Shown: positions 38,831 through 62,659 of the stretch, one piece after another
Numbering within the stretch: the first letter of the stretch is position 1
Layout of the letters: each line of letters begins with the position of its first letter
Origin: Scylla paramamosain
Taxonomy: Eukaryota > Arthropoda > Malacostraca > Decapoda > Portunidae
NCBI RefSeq assembly: GCF_035594125.1
Contig: NC_087158.1
Span: forward strand, 16,001 to 80,000
Length of the DNA: 64,000 nt
Reading direction: 5' to 3'
Notes under the pieces: generated by a model
Databases searched by the model: none
What the model saw: only the letters and a program-made list of their open reading frames with translations
What the model was told of the DNA's origin: nothing
Made by a program: the position numbers and the translations under genes

Positions 38831-39800
38831 GCATATTAATAGGAATTATTCTACATTTATTTCAAAGTCCAGAATTTCTTTGGGTTGTGATTTAAAAAAT
38901 AATTGACTATTTTGTGCAAAAACTATGAAGAAGACTCTTATAATATAGTAAAACCTAAACATAATGAATAATGATGTGGTGAATATCAGATTTAACAAAT
39001 CCCTAAGGCAAAAAAAACAAATTTAACGTTTAACAAACCTTAGGTCACTAGAAGCAGATGATTTCACTAAATGCAGCAATAAGTTTTAAGTCTCTATTAT
39101 TTGTCATTAATTAGAAACATTTATTTGCTATAAGTACAGGACTGTACAGTACAGTCCACCACTGAACTGAGTGGATTTGATTATTATGAATTGCTGTATT
39201 GCTTATTTAGAGGAGTGAGTTGCTTGAGGCAGGCTGCTAGTTAGGCTGTAGAGAATGACAGTGGTCAGGGTGGGTGTGGTGCAGATGTACTGATGTTCAC
39301 AGTTCACAACTTTTTTTGTATTGATATAGTTTAATGCAAAGTATTTAATGGCTATTATAAGTGCCTGGACTCCTTGTGTGTAGTGTGGTGGAGAATGAGA
39401 CTATTCTTTCCACTGGGGCTAAGAATATCTTGTGTGCGCCACGCCTTGTGGGATTGCTGACCTGGTATGTAGATAGATAGATAGATAGATAGATTAGTGT
39501 ACTGTAGGACACCTTCCCTATACCAGACAAAAAAAATGTCAATGAGGTTGGAAGAGGAAGTAGAGTAGAGAGGGTGTGTTTGTCACAACACCACCACCAT
39601 TCCCCAGCCTGTGTGCAGTTCCTTGGATCTGCATCTGTGCCAGTCTTTTTCACTGTAGTGTTCCAAGTGTGGTATGGTGCCAAAGACCTCTAGAAGTGTC
39701 AGGGTGGACCAGTGGTGGGGATGACACAGGTAACCTCAGAATGGAAGAAAAAGGAGCCATATGTGTGGTGAAGGCAGTGCCACACTGTAACCACTCACAG
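38831..39800. other. Downstream of TMEM41A-like gene, no gene
   Basis: 3' UTR or intergenic sequence. Contains an (ATAG)n of about 28 bases at 39470-39493 that follows the possible retroelement tail 39420-39470. A GC-richer stretch at 39580-39800 has no recognised coding content. Confidence 0.5.
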
Positions 39801-39802
39801 AC

Positions 39803-39914
<112 letters not shown>

Positions 39915-40608
39915 CAGATCAGTGCTGTGCAGTCTGTGTCATGTATATAATGTATATGAAAAGGATGATTAGTAATGATAACAAAGTAATGGAAGATACT
40001 GACAATGTAGCCAGCACAAAGTTTTTTTTTTGTCATTTATAGAAGAGTGAGAGCAGAGGGAGCAGATAGGTTACCATACAGTTTGATGGAGCAGAGACTG
40101 GGGGATGTTAATTCCTACATTCCTTTTACACACACAGACCACAAGTGTAGGATGATAAAGAAATTTTCCTATTAGCTCATCCCTTATTCTCATCATCTGT
40201 TTTGTGGTGTCCCATAATGACTAAATGACATTACCTAATGATTTATTTTTATTTTTTATTTAACTGAGTTTCTTGAAACCCTTTGCTGTAATAACCATTA
40301 GGTAAAGTGAAGTTTTGGATATAATGAGCTGATCTTCCTATAATTAGTTTATTATGTTGAAGTTTTACTAGAAAATGTGTGCTGTTATATATCATATTTT
40401 ATATAGACAAGTGTGTTTATATTTGTGGTGACTTAGATATATGTATGTAGTTGTACTGTAATATACAAGGCCTAAGCTCTACTTGTATTGTCATGTCTAG
40501 GTAAATGGAAGTTGTACCGTTTTATTTTATGCTGTCATCTTCCCCTTCCCCTAACTTTTCTTGGATCTTTTTGTATATCTGTCTTTTCTTTATCCATGAA
40601 ATACATAC

Positions 40609-40860
<252 letters not shown>

Positions 40861-41483
40861 TGTATGTGCATGTATGTTTGTGCTGTGTACACTTTATGTG
40901 CTAAAGGCCATTAATATATTGCTCAAATGTGAATATGGGGATTGCATTTAAGTATGTAAGAATTACCATAATCTACTGAGAGTTGTCAGACTTCATTCCT
41001 GCAATTTAGTTTCCTTATTTCCTGAGGAACAAAAAAATTGTTTTCTTACCCATGTTCAACTCTTCTTTATGATTATGCTTCCTTCTGTTAATACATTAAT
41101 CATGAGATTACAATAGTATTCACATTTTGTTTGTCTTCAATGAAATGATACTCAGAACAAATCCCTAACTAGTGGTGTTAGATTCAGTTATCTGGAGCTG
41201 GAGTTCTTAATATTTCATGTCCAATCTCAGGTATCTTATGTCTGAAGGTGTTTACATTTAGTAAAATAATAGAATTGGGTAACAGAACAGACCTAGACTT
41301 GTGGAAATCACCAGAGACATCTGTGCCTCGACTAAAGGCTGATACCCAAACCATGGTGTTTGTAATAACTTTCTATGTACAGGCTATTATTATTAAAGTA
41401 AGAACAAATAATAAAAGTAAATTCCCTGCTTTACACATCCTTAGCCTCCACTGACTACAGTAGTGTATCAAAGTGGGCTGATT

Positions 41484-41742
41484 TTTTTTTTTTTTTTTTT
41501 TTTTTTTATGTAGGAAGGACACTGGCCAAGGGCAACAAAAATCCAGTAAAAAAATATGCCCACTGAAATGCCAGTCCCATAAAAGGATCAAAGCAGTGGT
41601 CAAAAACTGATGAATAAGTGTCTTGAAACCTCCCTCTTGAAAGAATTCAAGTCATAGGAAGGTGGAAATACAGAAGCAGGCAGGGAGTTCCAGAGTTTAC
41701 CAGAGAAAGGGATGAATGATTGAGAATACTGGTTAACTCTGG
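41484..41742 (-). mobile_element. Jockey-like retrotransposon 3' end, short fragment
   Basis: The minus strand holds the family tail (PVYSQSFIPFSGKLWNSLP, then SFKREVSRHLF), the 3' UTR (GTTGCCCTTGGCCAGTGTC) and a terminal A-run (complement of T at 41484-41507). It is only about 230 bases, so strongly 5'-truncated. Confidence 0.88.
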
Positions 41743-42969
41743 AAGTGTCCAGTGTTTGTCCTGGTCACCGACTTTACATCCAAATTACAGCTCATAGAGT
41801 TTCTTTACATGGTGAATCAACTATCTCTTGTATTGCCTTAATGTAACTGATCCACATAAAAAAAATAAATAAATAATAATAATAATACATAAAAAATAAA
41901 TAAAAATGCCTGGGGAATTTTTGCGTTCTCTAGATATTTTAGCTTTATCTCAAGCAAAGAAAAAAAAATAATATGTGAAAACTAATAGAAATAGTAACAA
42001 CAAAAATGTTGAATAAAAAAAAAAAGTAAAAATATGAATCTTTTTATGTAGGTTACAAAATTATCATGCAAAATATGGTTATTACAAGGAACTGGAGGGT
42101 CGCAGAAACAAACGGATGTTACATTCATGATCTCCGCAAAAAAAAAAAAAAAAAAAGGAAAAGGATATTCTCATTTTTTTTTTTTTTTTTTTATTGTTAT
42201 AGTGTTATTATTATTATTATTGTTGTTGTTGTTGGTGGTGGTGGTGATGGTGTTACTGAAAGTAAATATCCATATACATGTGGAAAGTGACTTGTGTTTT
42301 TTATTGTGCTTATCAACTTTTATTGAACTATTATCATTATCAGTATTTTTACCACTATGATACGACAGACTTCACTGGAATTGACAGAACATTGCAGTCC
42401 AGCTCCGTGGAAAAAAAAAATGATAGTAAGAACCTAGCTGGCCCGACCTGGAGTAATTTTATAAAATTGATTGTTACAACAGCTCTAGTGAAAATTATTA
42501 GGGTTTTCAAGGATTTTTTTTTATTATAGCTAAGCAAGGGCTCTATATCAATGGAAAAAAGAATTACGAGAACCGGATTCATTATCTCTGTGGCCTTTGA
42601 AAATAGTCTATATGAGAGCCTAAAGGGCTTTAGTAAATGGATCCATCTTTTCTCCTATGTTACGACAAGGGATGCCATTCTATACTCAACATAGGCTCTT
42701 ATCCTTTTAATCTAACTTGGAGGATGAAAAAAAAGAGACCTGCTGATTGAGGTTTAATAAAATTATAGTGATTTTTTTTTTTTAATCCACATCAGTTCTT
42801 CAAGAACTCTCAGAAATATGCGGGGACGCTCAAAACACCTATTCAAGGAAAGATTCGACTAAATGCAAATAAGAACATATAACAATAATGAAATAACGGC
42901 CTCAGAGTGTTGTGAGTGTTAGGCAGTATCTCAGTAAACATATTTAGCGAGGTACATGACTGCCACAAA
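41743..42969. other. A+T-rich, homopolymers, no gene
   Basis: A-run at 42138-42156, T-run at 42174-42192, (TTA)n and (TTG)n near 42205-42235. No exon or element recognised. Confidence 0.65.
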
Positions 42970-43150
<181 letters not shown>

Positions 43151-43499
43151 GGAAGCGGGAAATAGAATCTACAAAAGTTAGATCTGTAATGAACCCGTGT
43201 CACATATTTGTGAATTTACATGAGTATAGCAATGACAGGGTATATATCAGTACGTATATACAAATTGAATTCGGCTGGATGTAACCTCAAAGACCAAGTG
43301 ATTTGATAAGGAGGCAAATAATCACCAGGGAAACCGAGGCTACCATTGTTCTCTCAACAATTGGCGATCTTATCTGTCACTGTCACAGCGAGAGGCGTCA
43401 TTCTTATATCACTTTCTGAACAGAAAACAGGTATGCCTTTAAGTTTTGTAAGGGATTTATTTTAATGTAGTGTAGAATGTTATAGTGTAGGCATAATAT

Positions 43500-43660
43500 A
43501 ATTAGGTGTGCAGCTACTTGTATTGTAACACCGTAAAGTGTTCGCAATCAGTCAGCTGACGCCTCACTTTGTTTATACATTGGCATCTGTCGTGGGAGGC
43601 GTGCTGCGCCTGCCGCCTCACACCAATGAACTCTTGCCACGCTCACTACACACGTAAGTA
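43500..43660 (+). promoter_or_regulatory. Candidate promoter and non-coding first exon of sorting nexin
   Basis: Locally GC-richer sequence with a CCAAT at 43623-43627, followed by a strong donor (ACAC|GTAAGTAACT at 43653/43654) on the + strand, 3.3 kb before the first coding exon. If spliced to 46979, the ATG at 43626 would open a 10-codon upstream frame whose TAA lies two bases before the main ATG. The GC-rich patch continues in 43730-43810. This is inference; no transcript evidence is available. Confidence 0.4.
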
Positions 43661-43810
43661 ACTGATACTACTACCTTAGAAAATCTTGTGAACGTTTATT
43701 GCTTCCACCTGTATCCTGTAGCCACAGAAAGATGTGTGTGTGCGCGCGCGCTGATGGCGGGAGCGTTGCCTGGCCGCCAACAGCACTCCGGTGGGCGTGA
43801 GCAGTGAGGT

Positions 43811-45537
43811 GGTGCGTCTCTCTCATCACTCATGCTTGCTACATGATTTGTTATGCACACTTTGACCTTCATACAGAACACCAAGAACAGTATTTTGTAA
43901 TGGATAGTGATCAAGCGAACACTTCATTTTTTTTTTCTTTTTCATCTGACATTGATCAAGGTAACTGAAATAATCTCGTTAGATGTGGAATTTCATACAG
44001 TACTTAATTTTTCTACATTTTTTCTGTAATGCACAAGCTTAGGTATCTGATGGAAGAGCAGAGTTGTAAGGTAGAGGGAACAAACACTTATTTCTCTTGG
44101 TAACTGAGGCGCTTTTCCAGTCGACATACTGTGCACACCAAACATAACTTTACCATTCTGATACCTTGATGGATTGTTCCACCACCTCTGTAAGCTACCT
44201 TACAAAACAGTGTATCCTCAAATTGTTTGACTTGATAAGGTATCTAACTATGTCAATAAATATACTGTAGTCTACAACCTAACACTAACCAGTGGGGCTA
44301 AAGTCCCCTTGGGCCCTTCAAAATTTTTGCTAACTGCTATGTGTCACTTTCATGGTCACATCAAACTGAGGAACATTTAAAACAATCTAACCAAATGGGG
44401 GGAACAAAGCATCCTCTGATCCCCCATGAGGGTGGTTCACTGTCATCCATGTCTCTTGGTTATGCAAGTCTTGATTTAGTCTCAACCATGTGACAATGAA
44501 ATACTTTTCAGAATTAATTCTATCCAGATGTTAAGTCTTTTAGGTGGGACATCCCTTCAAAATCATACTCAGTAGGTAAGCAATTAAACATAAAATACCA
44601 TGGTTTGTCTCCTTTGTGGAGTGTGGAAGGTGAGAATATCCTGTCAGATGTGAGGCTTTAAAAAAATTAAATAAAGTAATAGATAAACATGGTGTGGGCA
44701 GTTGGTTGATTGAAACAGTGGGATTGAGGATTGGTGACAGTGGTTAATGCATCACCTCAAGTAATGAAGGTAAGACATGGTCCACTAATTAAGTAGTATA
44801 GTACTGAGGAAGGTGCCTTTACTAAGATAATATGATATGTATGTACTGGGTTAGAGTTAGTTCTGGAATGCCTTCAATTTTTATATAGGCAAGACTGAAG
44901 CATGGCAAGAAATTGACTGTAGTTGGTTAGACTTTGGAAAGCCTGATCCCTTGCTTAGATGATTGGATGAAACGTTTGGCTAAGTTTAGTTTTGAGAAGC
45001 CTTCACTCTCATGTGGTCAAGATAGTGACTTAAGTCAAGGGATAGGGAGGACAGAACCCTTCCCAGTTAGTATTACAGTACATAAGTAGTATATATTGGT
45101 TTTCCTATCCTGAAACTTCACTTCATCTCTAGGTCATTAAGCTGACTGTGCACTAGGAAAGAAATAAGAAAGATGTAAATATTGTATGAAGATGTAAATT
45201 TACCTTTAAAAATTCAAGTATAGTGTTAGAACAAGCAGTAAAATGTCTTGATGACAGTGAATGAGTGTGGATATGTGCCCAGTGGAGAATATCCACTAGG
45301 AGCATGTAGCATCACCCTGCAAGTCAACTACTTGCTTCAGCTCACTGTAACTCATTAACTTGAGTCAGTGGTCTGTTACATATGCCAGTTGATGGGTATG
45401 CTTGATTCCACATTTGATGGCATGTGTCTGGTCTCATAGGGATCACACTTCATGGATAAAAATTCATGAATGTTGGCTGTATCTCAATTTATTGTTACGA
45501 GTGAAGCAAAGTTTTCTATGCAGATTGTTGTTTTATT
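43811..45537. other. Intron 1 of sorting nexin, no recognised feature
   Basis: Mostly single-copy A+T-rich sequence without microsatellites, unusual for this window. Confidence 0.55.
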
Positions 45538-46399
45538 TTGAGCAGCCCGTCCTGTCCCAACCATAACACTATTCAAACGCTAATATATCCTGAACTACAT
45601 GGCCAATTGTTACAAAATTTGCACCATATGATAGCACAACTTTATCAATTTTATATGATATAGCTTTCATCTCTTCTATTGGCTGAAGACAAGAGTAACT
45701 TGCAAAAAGTAGAAGGGTGTCAAAAATGGGATTTTATGAACCAAATGTCAATTTTCTGCAATTTTCACCAACTTTTGTTTGTCTCAACAAGAGTGGACAC
45801 ATACCACTGAATGCAGAATTAAATTTCCTATCCAACAGTATAAAGCACAACCATTCGGCTCTTGCAAAGTTTTTAGGTAGAGTGATTTGAATATTAGCCA
45901 AGTGCATGATGTGCAGGGTGCTTCCTCTGTTTCATTACTGACAGCTTCGCTCATCAGTCATCTTCCAGGTATTTTACTGGTATTACATGCTGATCATAGG
46001 AAGCTTGTTGTGGTCTTGTTTTGAAGCTTGAAATAGATAAAACAATAAACATAAAAATTTCCAAAAAGACAAGTTTGTTAGGAGCATGACACTTGGAGAT
46101 ACCCAGCATAACTTTGTCTTCACTTCAGCTTGCTATGATGCAGAAATTTGCAAGAAACAGAACTCTGTTCTATACTGCATTTTGTAGTGAATTAACATAT
46201 GAAAAACCATATAGACATTTCTCCACCTTTTAAAAAGTTACCCATGAACTCTGTCTAGCAAAAGTGATGAAACTTATCTCACATAAAATTGATAGAGTTA
46301 TGCTATTATATGGTGTGACATTCATTGTGATAGGCCATATGGGTTTAGAGATGTAAGCTAGTGGATAGGATAACAGTCAGGCTGGGCCAGGCTGCTCAA
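45538..46399. mobile_element. Foldback-like element with long diverged inverted arms
   Basis: Left arm about 45538-45720 and right arm about 46230-46399 are reverse complements with substantial divergence. Shared blocks include GAGCAGCC at the tips, CATGGCC/CATATGGCC, ACCATATGATAGCACAAC, TTTATCAATTTTAT and AGCTTTCATC. The interior (about 500 bases) has no open frame of note. No target-site duplication is evident, so the superfamily is undetermined. Confidence 0.7.
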
Positions 46400-46985
46400 G
46401 TGCAAGCTGCATCCACTTGAAGCTAATGTTTGCCTCTTCCCAAAGTCCCTTGAATGGATGTCTAACATATTTTAAATCTAAGATAGTTTGCTACTCAGGG
46501 AGGTATTTCACAGGTTTTTATTTTAGTATAATTAAAGGTATATTGTAGTGTATAGCTACAGCTCCAGACAAACCCATGCAATATTTTAGTAATGCACAGA
46601 ATAAATAATATAATGATCAGTAAAAGTTTGTATATTTAGTCAGCTTTATTAATGTCTCTAAAAACTGTGAAGTGTACCACACAGTCCGTTGACATGAGTT
46701 CACCAGCTTATCCTTGGCAGAATGCACCCCTTAACACCACTTGTAAGGCACCTTGGAATTTAAGTCATGTTACATGATTTTATTGTGTGTGTGTATTATT
46801 AGAATTTTGCACACAATGCTTGCTGTGTATTTACTCTTGTTCATACCATCACCTTAATCTCATAACATGAGGCATGCATCATGATTTAATAATTACTAAA
46901 AAGATAAAATACTTGTGTTTACTAAAACTATTTTTTATTAGTGTCTTTTTAACAAATGAATTGATTTTGTTGTTGCAGACTAAGA

Positions 46986-47135
46986 ATGTTGGAAGAAGGG
47001 TCAGTGTCTGGGGCATCCTCAGGGGCCTCCTCCCCTGAGCCAGAAGAGCCCTTCATCCCAAAGTTCAAAGTCCAATTTAGTGATAATGTCAACAAAGACG
47101 GAGACTCAGTCAAGTTCACATTACAAGTTTCACAG
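46986..47135 (+). CDS. SNX6-like: SNX5/6/32-like sorting nexin, first coding exon
   Basis: Opens a gene whose seven exons in this window encode 315 residues; SNX5 and SNX6 are about 405. Family members are PX-BAR proteins that pair with SNX1/2 on endosomal tubules and recycle cargo such as the mannose-6-phosphate receptor. The exon starts after TTGTTGCAG (46979), with the ATG at 46986. It encodes an acidic/Ser-rich leader (MLEEGSVSGASSGASSPEPE) then FKVQFSDNVNKDGDSVKFTL, matching the first PX strand (VKFTVHT in SNX5/6). Donor GTATGA, phase 0. The exon lacks the longer N-terminus of vertebrate SNX5/6. Divergence from the family suggests a paralogue. Confidence 0.85.
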
Positions 47136-50695
<3,560 letters not shown>

Positions 50696-50822
50696 GACGG
50701 CCTTATGTCTCATGTGCTGGAGCGGGAGTTTGAGGACTTTGAATACCTGGACCACTGCGTGAGCACTGGCCAGGTATCCCGTGGCCTCATCATCCCTCCC
50801 ATCCCACAACGTTCAGCTATTG
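50696..50822 (+). CDS. SNX6-like: SNX5/6/32-like exon 2 (PX domain)
   Basis: 127 bases, phase 0 to 1 (acceptor CCCCACAG, donor GTCAGT). Reads VLEREFEDFEYLDHCV and GLIIPPIPQRSAI. REFEDF corresponds to the R-x-[FY]-x-x-F motif of PX domains, and GLIIPPIP to the proline loop (YAGYIIPPAP in SNX6). The classical lysine after the proline loop is replaced by QR, consistent with the non-canonical lipid pocket of this subfamily. Confidence 0.9.
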
Positions 50823-51572
50823 GTCAGTGTTTCGCTGCCACTTCATATTCTTTATAAGTTATCGGTTGTGCATTCTTGCATGAAGTTCTAATTATCTGTG
50901 CATTGTATTTAGTATTCAGACATCATTAGGTATACACATTTTAGTAAAGGTACATTTTTACACAGATTCAGTGATGTATGCTTCTGGGAGACTTGTTAAT
51001 CCACTGTGTAAAACTTGATGTATTGTAAATGATTATGTTCCTCAAAAACTGATCATAGTTCAAACAAATGTATAACAAACTTGTTTTGTTACTGAAGTGT
51101 TGTCCTCTGCATTACCCTCTGGAATGTTGGCCTCAGTCCACTTTGAGACCAAAGGACATGATGTGACAAACTTCCTTACTCCTTGAGGGCATTCTTTTCT
51201 AGCAACAGCCTTTCTCATCATACTCTACCAGCTGTTTTGCCATATAAATGAATATAAGCAGTTTGGGCACTGAGATACAGACAGCTTAAAGTTAATGCAT
51301 TGAGAAATGCAGGAAAGAGTGGACAGAGGCAAAGAACAGATGGCACTACAATTGCTCACCCAGCTGATGGAAGGAACAAGCCACAGTGATCATAAGGAAA
51401 ACAATTGGTGTTCAAGAAGAACTCTCATTAGAGTTAAATATTGTAAAGTAGGATCAGCCTGTACCATTAGTTTTTAAGATTTTGTTCATGTGCGTAGTTT
51501 TTTTGTGTTTACATTTTTTTTTATGCTGGTATATATTTAAATTATGTGTGGTAATGTGTTGGTCTGTTTCAG
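50823..51572. other. Sorting-nexin intron, no feature
   Basis: Single-copy A+T-rich sequence. Confidence 0.6.
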
Positions 51573-51672
51573 ATCCGTACAATGCAGAAATACAGTCCAA
51601 GAGATTAATGGGGAAAGGATCCAAGACTCTCATTGCTGATGAGTTCCATAAAGACTGCCAACAGTTACAAAA
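51573..51672 (+). CDS. SNX6-like: SNX5/6/32-like exon 3 (PX domain)
   Basis: 100 bases, phase 1 to 2 (acceptor GTTTCAG, donor GTAAGG). Reads DPYNAEIQSKRLMGKGSKTL and IADEFHKDCQQLQ. It corresponds to REKLQKLGEGEGSMTKEEF in SNX5/6, the start of the subfamily-specific helical insertion. The second helix of the insertion (about 15 residues) is not found before exon 4. Confidence 0.87.
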
Positions 51673-51854
51673 GTAAGGGAGAAGAATGATTCCTTCATGA
51701 TATGTAGCATAACCATTAATGCATTAATGCTGTACAAGTGTAACCATAACTACTTCATCATGATTGATGTGATAGTCTTGATAGAAGCCAAACTTACCAA
51801 TAACATTTGAGTCATGGTATGTTTTCTCATTGTGAAGCTTTATATATATAAAGT

Positions 51855-53930
<2,076 letters not shown>

Positions 53931-53971
53931 CTTAGATAAGTGTCTTGAAACCTCTCTTTTGAAGGAATTTA

Positions 53972-53973
<2 letters not shown>
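53931..53973 (-). mobile_element. Inverted scrap of the same retrotransposon's 3' coding end
   Basis: The minus strand reads FKREVSRHL.K, the end of the family protein, directly apposed to the + oriented copy ending at 53930. It is followed by (GT)n. This indicates an internal inversion or a second opposite insertion. Confidence 0.7.
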
Positions 53974-54032
<59 letters not shown>

Positions 54033-54092
54033 CCATGCATACATGCATGCCTGCATGTATGCATGTATGTATATTTCCTCATAAATCTTACA

Positions 54093-54182
<90 letters not shown>
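53974..54182. repeat. (TG)n and (CTA)n before sorting-nexin exon 4
   Basis: About 55 bases TG, about 60 mixed bases (CATGCATGC), then about 88 bases of CTA triplets ending about 45 bases before the exon 4 acceptor. Confidence 0.93.
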
Positions 54183-54227
54183 GTATCTTGTTATTAATAT
54201 GTGTTATGGTAATCTTTTGCCTGGCAG

Positions 54228-54321
54228 GTACCTTGAACTACTACTGTCACATCCTGTATTAGGCAAAAATGAAAAGCTACATGATTTCTTGAATGAGAAG
54301 ACTCCTCCACCTAGGACCAAG
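54228..54321 (+). CDS. SNX6-like: SNX5/6/32-like exon 4 (PX domain end)
   Basis: 94 bases, phase 2 to 0 (acceptor CTGGCAG, donor GTTTGT). Reads KYLELLLSHPVLGKNEKLHD and FLNEKTPPPRTK. The SHPVL..N..FL pattern matches SNX5 closely and ends the PX domain. The donor runs into a (GT)n and a SINE. Confidence 0.88.
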
Positions 54322-54330
54322 GTTTGTGTG

Positions 54331-54335
<5 letters not shown>

Positions 54336-54388
<53 letters not shown>
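54336..54388. repeat. (GT)n at the SINE 3' end and exon 4 donor
   Basis: About 50 bases. It starts about 15 bases after the exon 4 donor and abuts the SINE tail. Confidence 0.93.
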
Positions 54389-54389
<1 letters not shown>

Positions 54390-54673
54390 TTTTACCTATG
54401 GTTGTCTGCTGGACACCCAGCCAGCTTTTACCATATGGAAAGAGCTCAGAGCCCATTATGACCAATCTTTGGGTAGGACTGAGACCACTCACATACCACA
54501 CACCAGGACAGTGAGGCCACAACACCTTGGGTTACATCCCATACCTACTTGCTGCTAGGTAAACAGGGGCTACACATTAAGAGGCATGCCCATTTGCTTT
54601 GCCACGCTCGGGACCTGAACCCGGGCCTTCTTCATTGTGAGCCGAGTGTGCTTACCACTTCACTATGTGGTGT
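54389..54673 (-). mobile_element. tRNA-derived SINE in sorting-nexin intron 4
   Basis: A third member of the same SINE family, fuller in the 3' body (it includes the segment complementary to GTCTGCTGGACACCCAGCC). The B box is slightly changed (GGTTCAGGTCC). In its own sense the 3' end runs into (CA)n, which ends about 15 bases from the donor of sorting-nexin exon 4. Confidence 0.85.
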
Positions 54674-55536
54674 GTGTATGTTCTTACCTTATTCTTACCT
54701 CATTGTGTTTTGATAGAATTGAGTCGAGCTCATAATGTCCCATCTTTAAAGGTTTATTTGTCATATTTATCTTTAAAATTATATATGTATATTTTCATAG
54801 TTGCTTATTTCTATTTTTAAAGGATTAATTCAGATTTATTCATATTTGGTATTAGTTTGTGCATGGTATTTGCATACACACCACTTTCTCTGGTAATGGA
54901 TCCCACTGATTTATTGCTAAACTGCATTCCCATTCATCCCATCTCCTCTTGTTAATCTTCCAGCTTTGTTCTCTTCTTGTTGGGTTTTCTGATTGACACA
55001 GATCTTATATATACAGTATACCTATTCTGTATCATTATTTATTTGTATAACATAATCATATTCCCTCTTTTTCATCCTTCCTCTCATCTTTCTTTGTACA
55101 TTAAACCTCCAGGACTTGGTACCACTCTTGTTTTTAGTACTTTTCAAGTTTAGTAATGTTTCTTTAGGTGTGGATTTCACACCACTGCTGCATATTTCAG
55201 TGTGGATCTTATACTCAACATTACTATATTCTTTACCATCCCTTCATTTACAAATATTAACCTCTTCAATCTGTTACAACTATGTAGTGCCCAAAATGTA
55301 CACAGGGAAGCCATCCACTCATGCCAGTTCTCAAGCTCATTCCTGCTGACTCTTATCTAACCCTTACTAACAATAGAAAGCAGATTTGTTCATAACAGGC
55401 ATGAAGCACATTTAATGCTCAATACAACAATATACTTCTAAGCACAACTGGACATTTCCTGATATGTGTTATGATGCCTCACATTTTCCCTTCCTTTAGA
55501 TCGGCATTATGCACTGGAAATATAAAATCAGTGATA

Positions 55537-55540
<4 letters not shown>
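54674..55540. other. Sorting-nexin intron 4, no gene
   Basis: A+T-rich sequence without a recognised element between the SINE and the (CT)n tract. Confidence 0.6.
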
Positions 55541-55600
<60 letters not shown>

Positions 55601-55604
55601 TCTC

Positions 55605-55660
<56 letters not shown>

Positions 55661-55699
55661 CTCTCTCTCTCTCTCTCTCTCCTCTCTCCTCTCTCTCTC

Positions 55700-55738
<39 letters not shown>
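55541..55738. repeat. Imperfect (CT)n upstream of exon 5
   Basis: About 198 bases of CT with CCTCT, TCAC and TCGT interruptions, 80 bases before the exon 5 acceptor. Confidence 0.95.
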
Positions 55739-55740
<2 letters not shown>

Positions 55741-55818
55741 CAAATTACCAAGCTAATAACAGTTCTTTCTTCATTATGTTAAAAACTAACACTAGGAATT
55801 TTGTGGTCACCTGTCTAG

Positions 55819-55987
55819 GTTAAAAAAGGTCTGATGACTAAGTTATCAGACACGCTGGATGCCAGGAAGTCATCTTACCCTGACAGTGAGGAATTCTTCC
55901 AAAAGGAGCGTGACTGGGTGACCAAGTACCAGCCAGCCATTGCATACACCAGTGAGGCCTTCAACAAGATTACCTGTGCTCAACTCA
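55819..55987 (+). CDS. SNX6-like: SNX5/6/32-like exon 5 (linker and BAR start)
   Basis: 169 bases, phase 0 to 1 (acceptor TCTAG, donor GTAAGT). Reads VKKGLMTKLSDTLDARKSS, YPDSEEFFQKERDWVTKYQP and AIAYTSEAFNKITC. EEFFQKERDWVTKY corresponds to VDDFFEHERTFLLEYH of SNX6, the start of the BAR coiled-coil. Confidence 0.88.
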
Positions 55988-56004
55988 GTAAGTGTGTGGA
56001 TGTG

Positions 56005-56300
56005 TGTGTATTTATCTAGTTGTGGTTTACGGGAGGGGAGTAATCTCATAGTATCCCGTCTCTGTATCTATCGAATTTGGTCTTAAAAGCACTGACAGTT
56101 TTGGCATTTACAATGTCTTCACTGAGTTCATTCCATTTGTTCACAACTTCTGTGAGGAAAACTATACTTATTAATGTCTCTTCTACAGTTAACTTTCTTC
56201 AACTTTTTATTGTGTCCCCTTGTACTCTGTGTGTCTTAATTTATAAAACCTCCTTTGTCCGCATTTTTCATATCATTTATCATTCTATAGATGTTTATTA
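56005..56300 (-). mobile_element. Non-LTR retrotransposon C-terminal fragment
   Basis: The minus strand reads, with several stops and shifts, MINDMKNADKGGFIN, GHNKKLKKVN, RRDINKYSFPHRSCEQM and AFKTKFDRYRDG. R-D-x-x-K-Y-S-F-x-x-R and F-K-x-x-x-D-x-x-R are characteristic of the C-termini of a widespread arthropod non-LTR family. It is a different family from the FSGKLWNSLP tail. It is heavily decayed, directly after exon 5, and abuts (CT)n. Confidence 0.65.
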
Positions 56301-56305
56301 AATCT

Positions 56306-56512
<207 letters not shown>

Positions 56513-56599
56513 TTATACAAATCTACATGATATGTTTTAACAGAGTTGCAGTACATATACTTTACATATTTAATACAACAAATTAGGCTAAAGAAGTCA

Positions 56600-62215
<5,616 letters not shown>

Positions 62216-62361
62216 ATTTGTAATTGTAATTGTAAATTTTTCCTTTATCTTCACCAGAATGCAATACCCTGCAGCACAACACATGTGGCAGTACTGTATA
62301 CATTGATTTGAAAGCATTAATGTATGATGTATTAAAGGAGTGCCCATTTTGCCCTTGACAG

Positions 62362-62489
62362 GAATAAGCCACCAGCTGGAGCAGATGGTGACAGCCCTGA
62401 AGGTGAGCACCTGTCCCAATGACCAGGTGTACAACAGGCAGTACAACAATATCAATGCCATCTTCCTGGAGTGCATAGACAAGTTGAAG
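62362..62489 (+). CDS. SNX6-like: SNX5/6/32-like exon 6 (BAR domain)
   Basis: 128 bases, phase 1 to 0 (acceptor CTTGACAG, donor GTGTGT). Reads ISHQLEQMVTALKVSTCPND and NNINAIFLECIDKLK, in place of the IGSSLYALGTQDS...FLKVSELFDKTRK segment of SNX6. The preceding intron is 6.4 kb and carries two antisense non-LTR elements. Confidence 0.85.
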
Positions 62490-62659
62490 GTGTGTGAAGG
62501 ATTACCATACTCTTCTTCCTACTTCTTTTTGTCTCTTGTTTTATGTTTTAGAATTACTTAAAAACTAATCTCCCCCATTACCTGTTCATTCAAACTTACA
62601 TTGCTTCTCAACTTCAGGAAAAGATAATTACTTGTATACTTAACCTTATTTCCCTTCTT

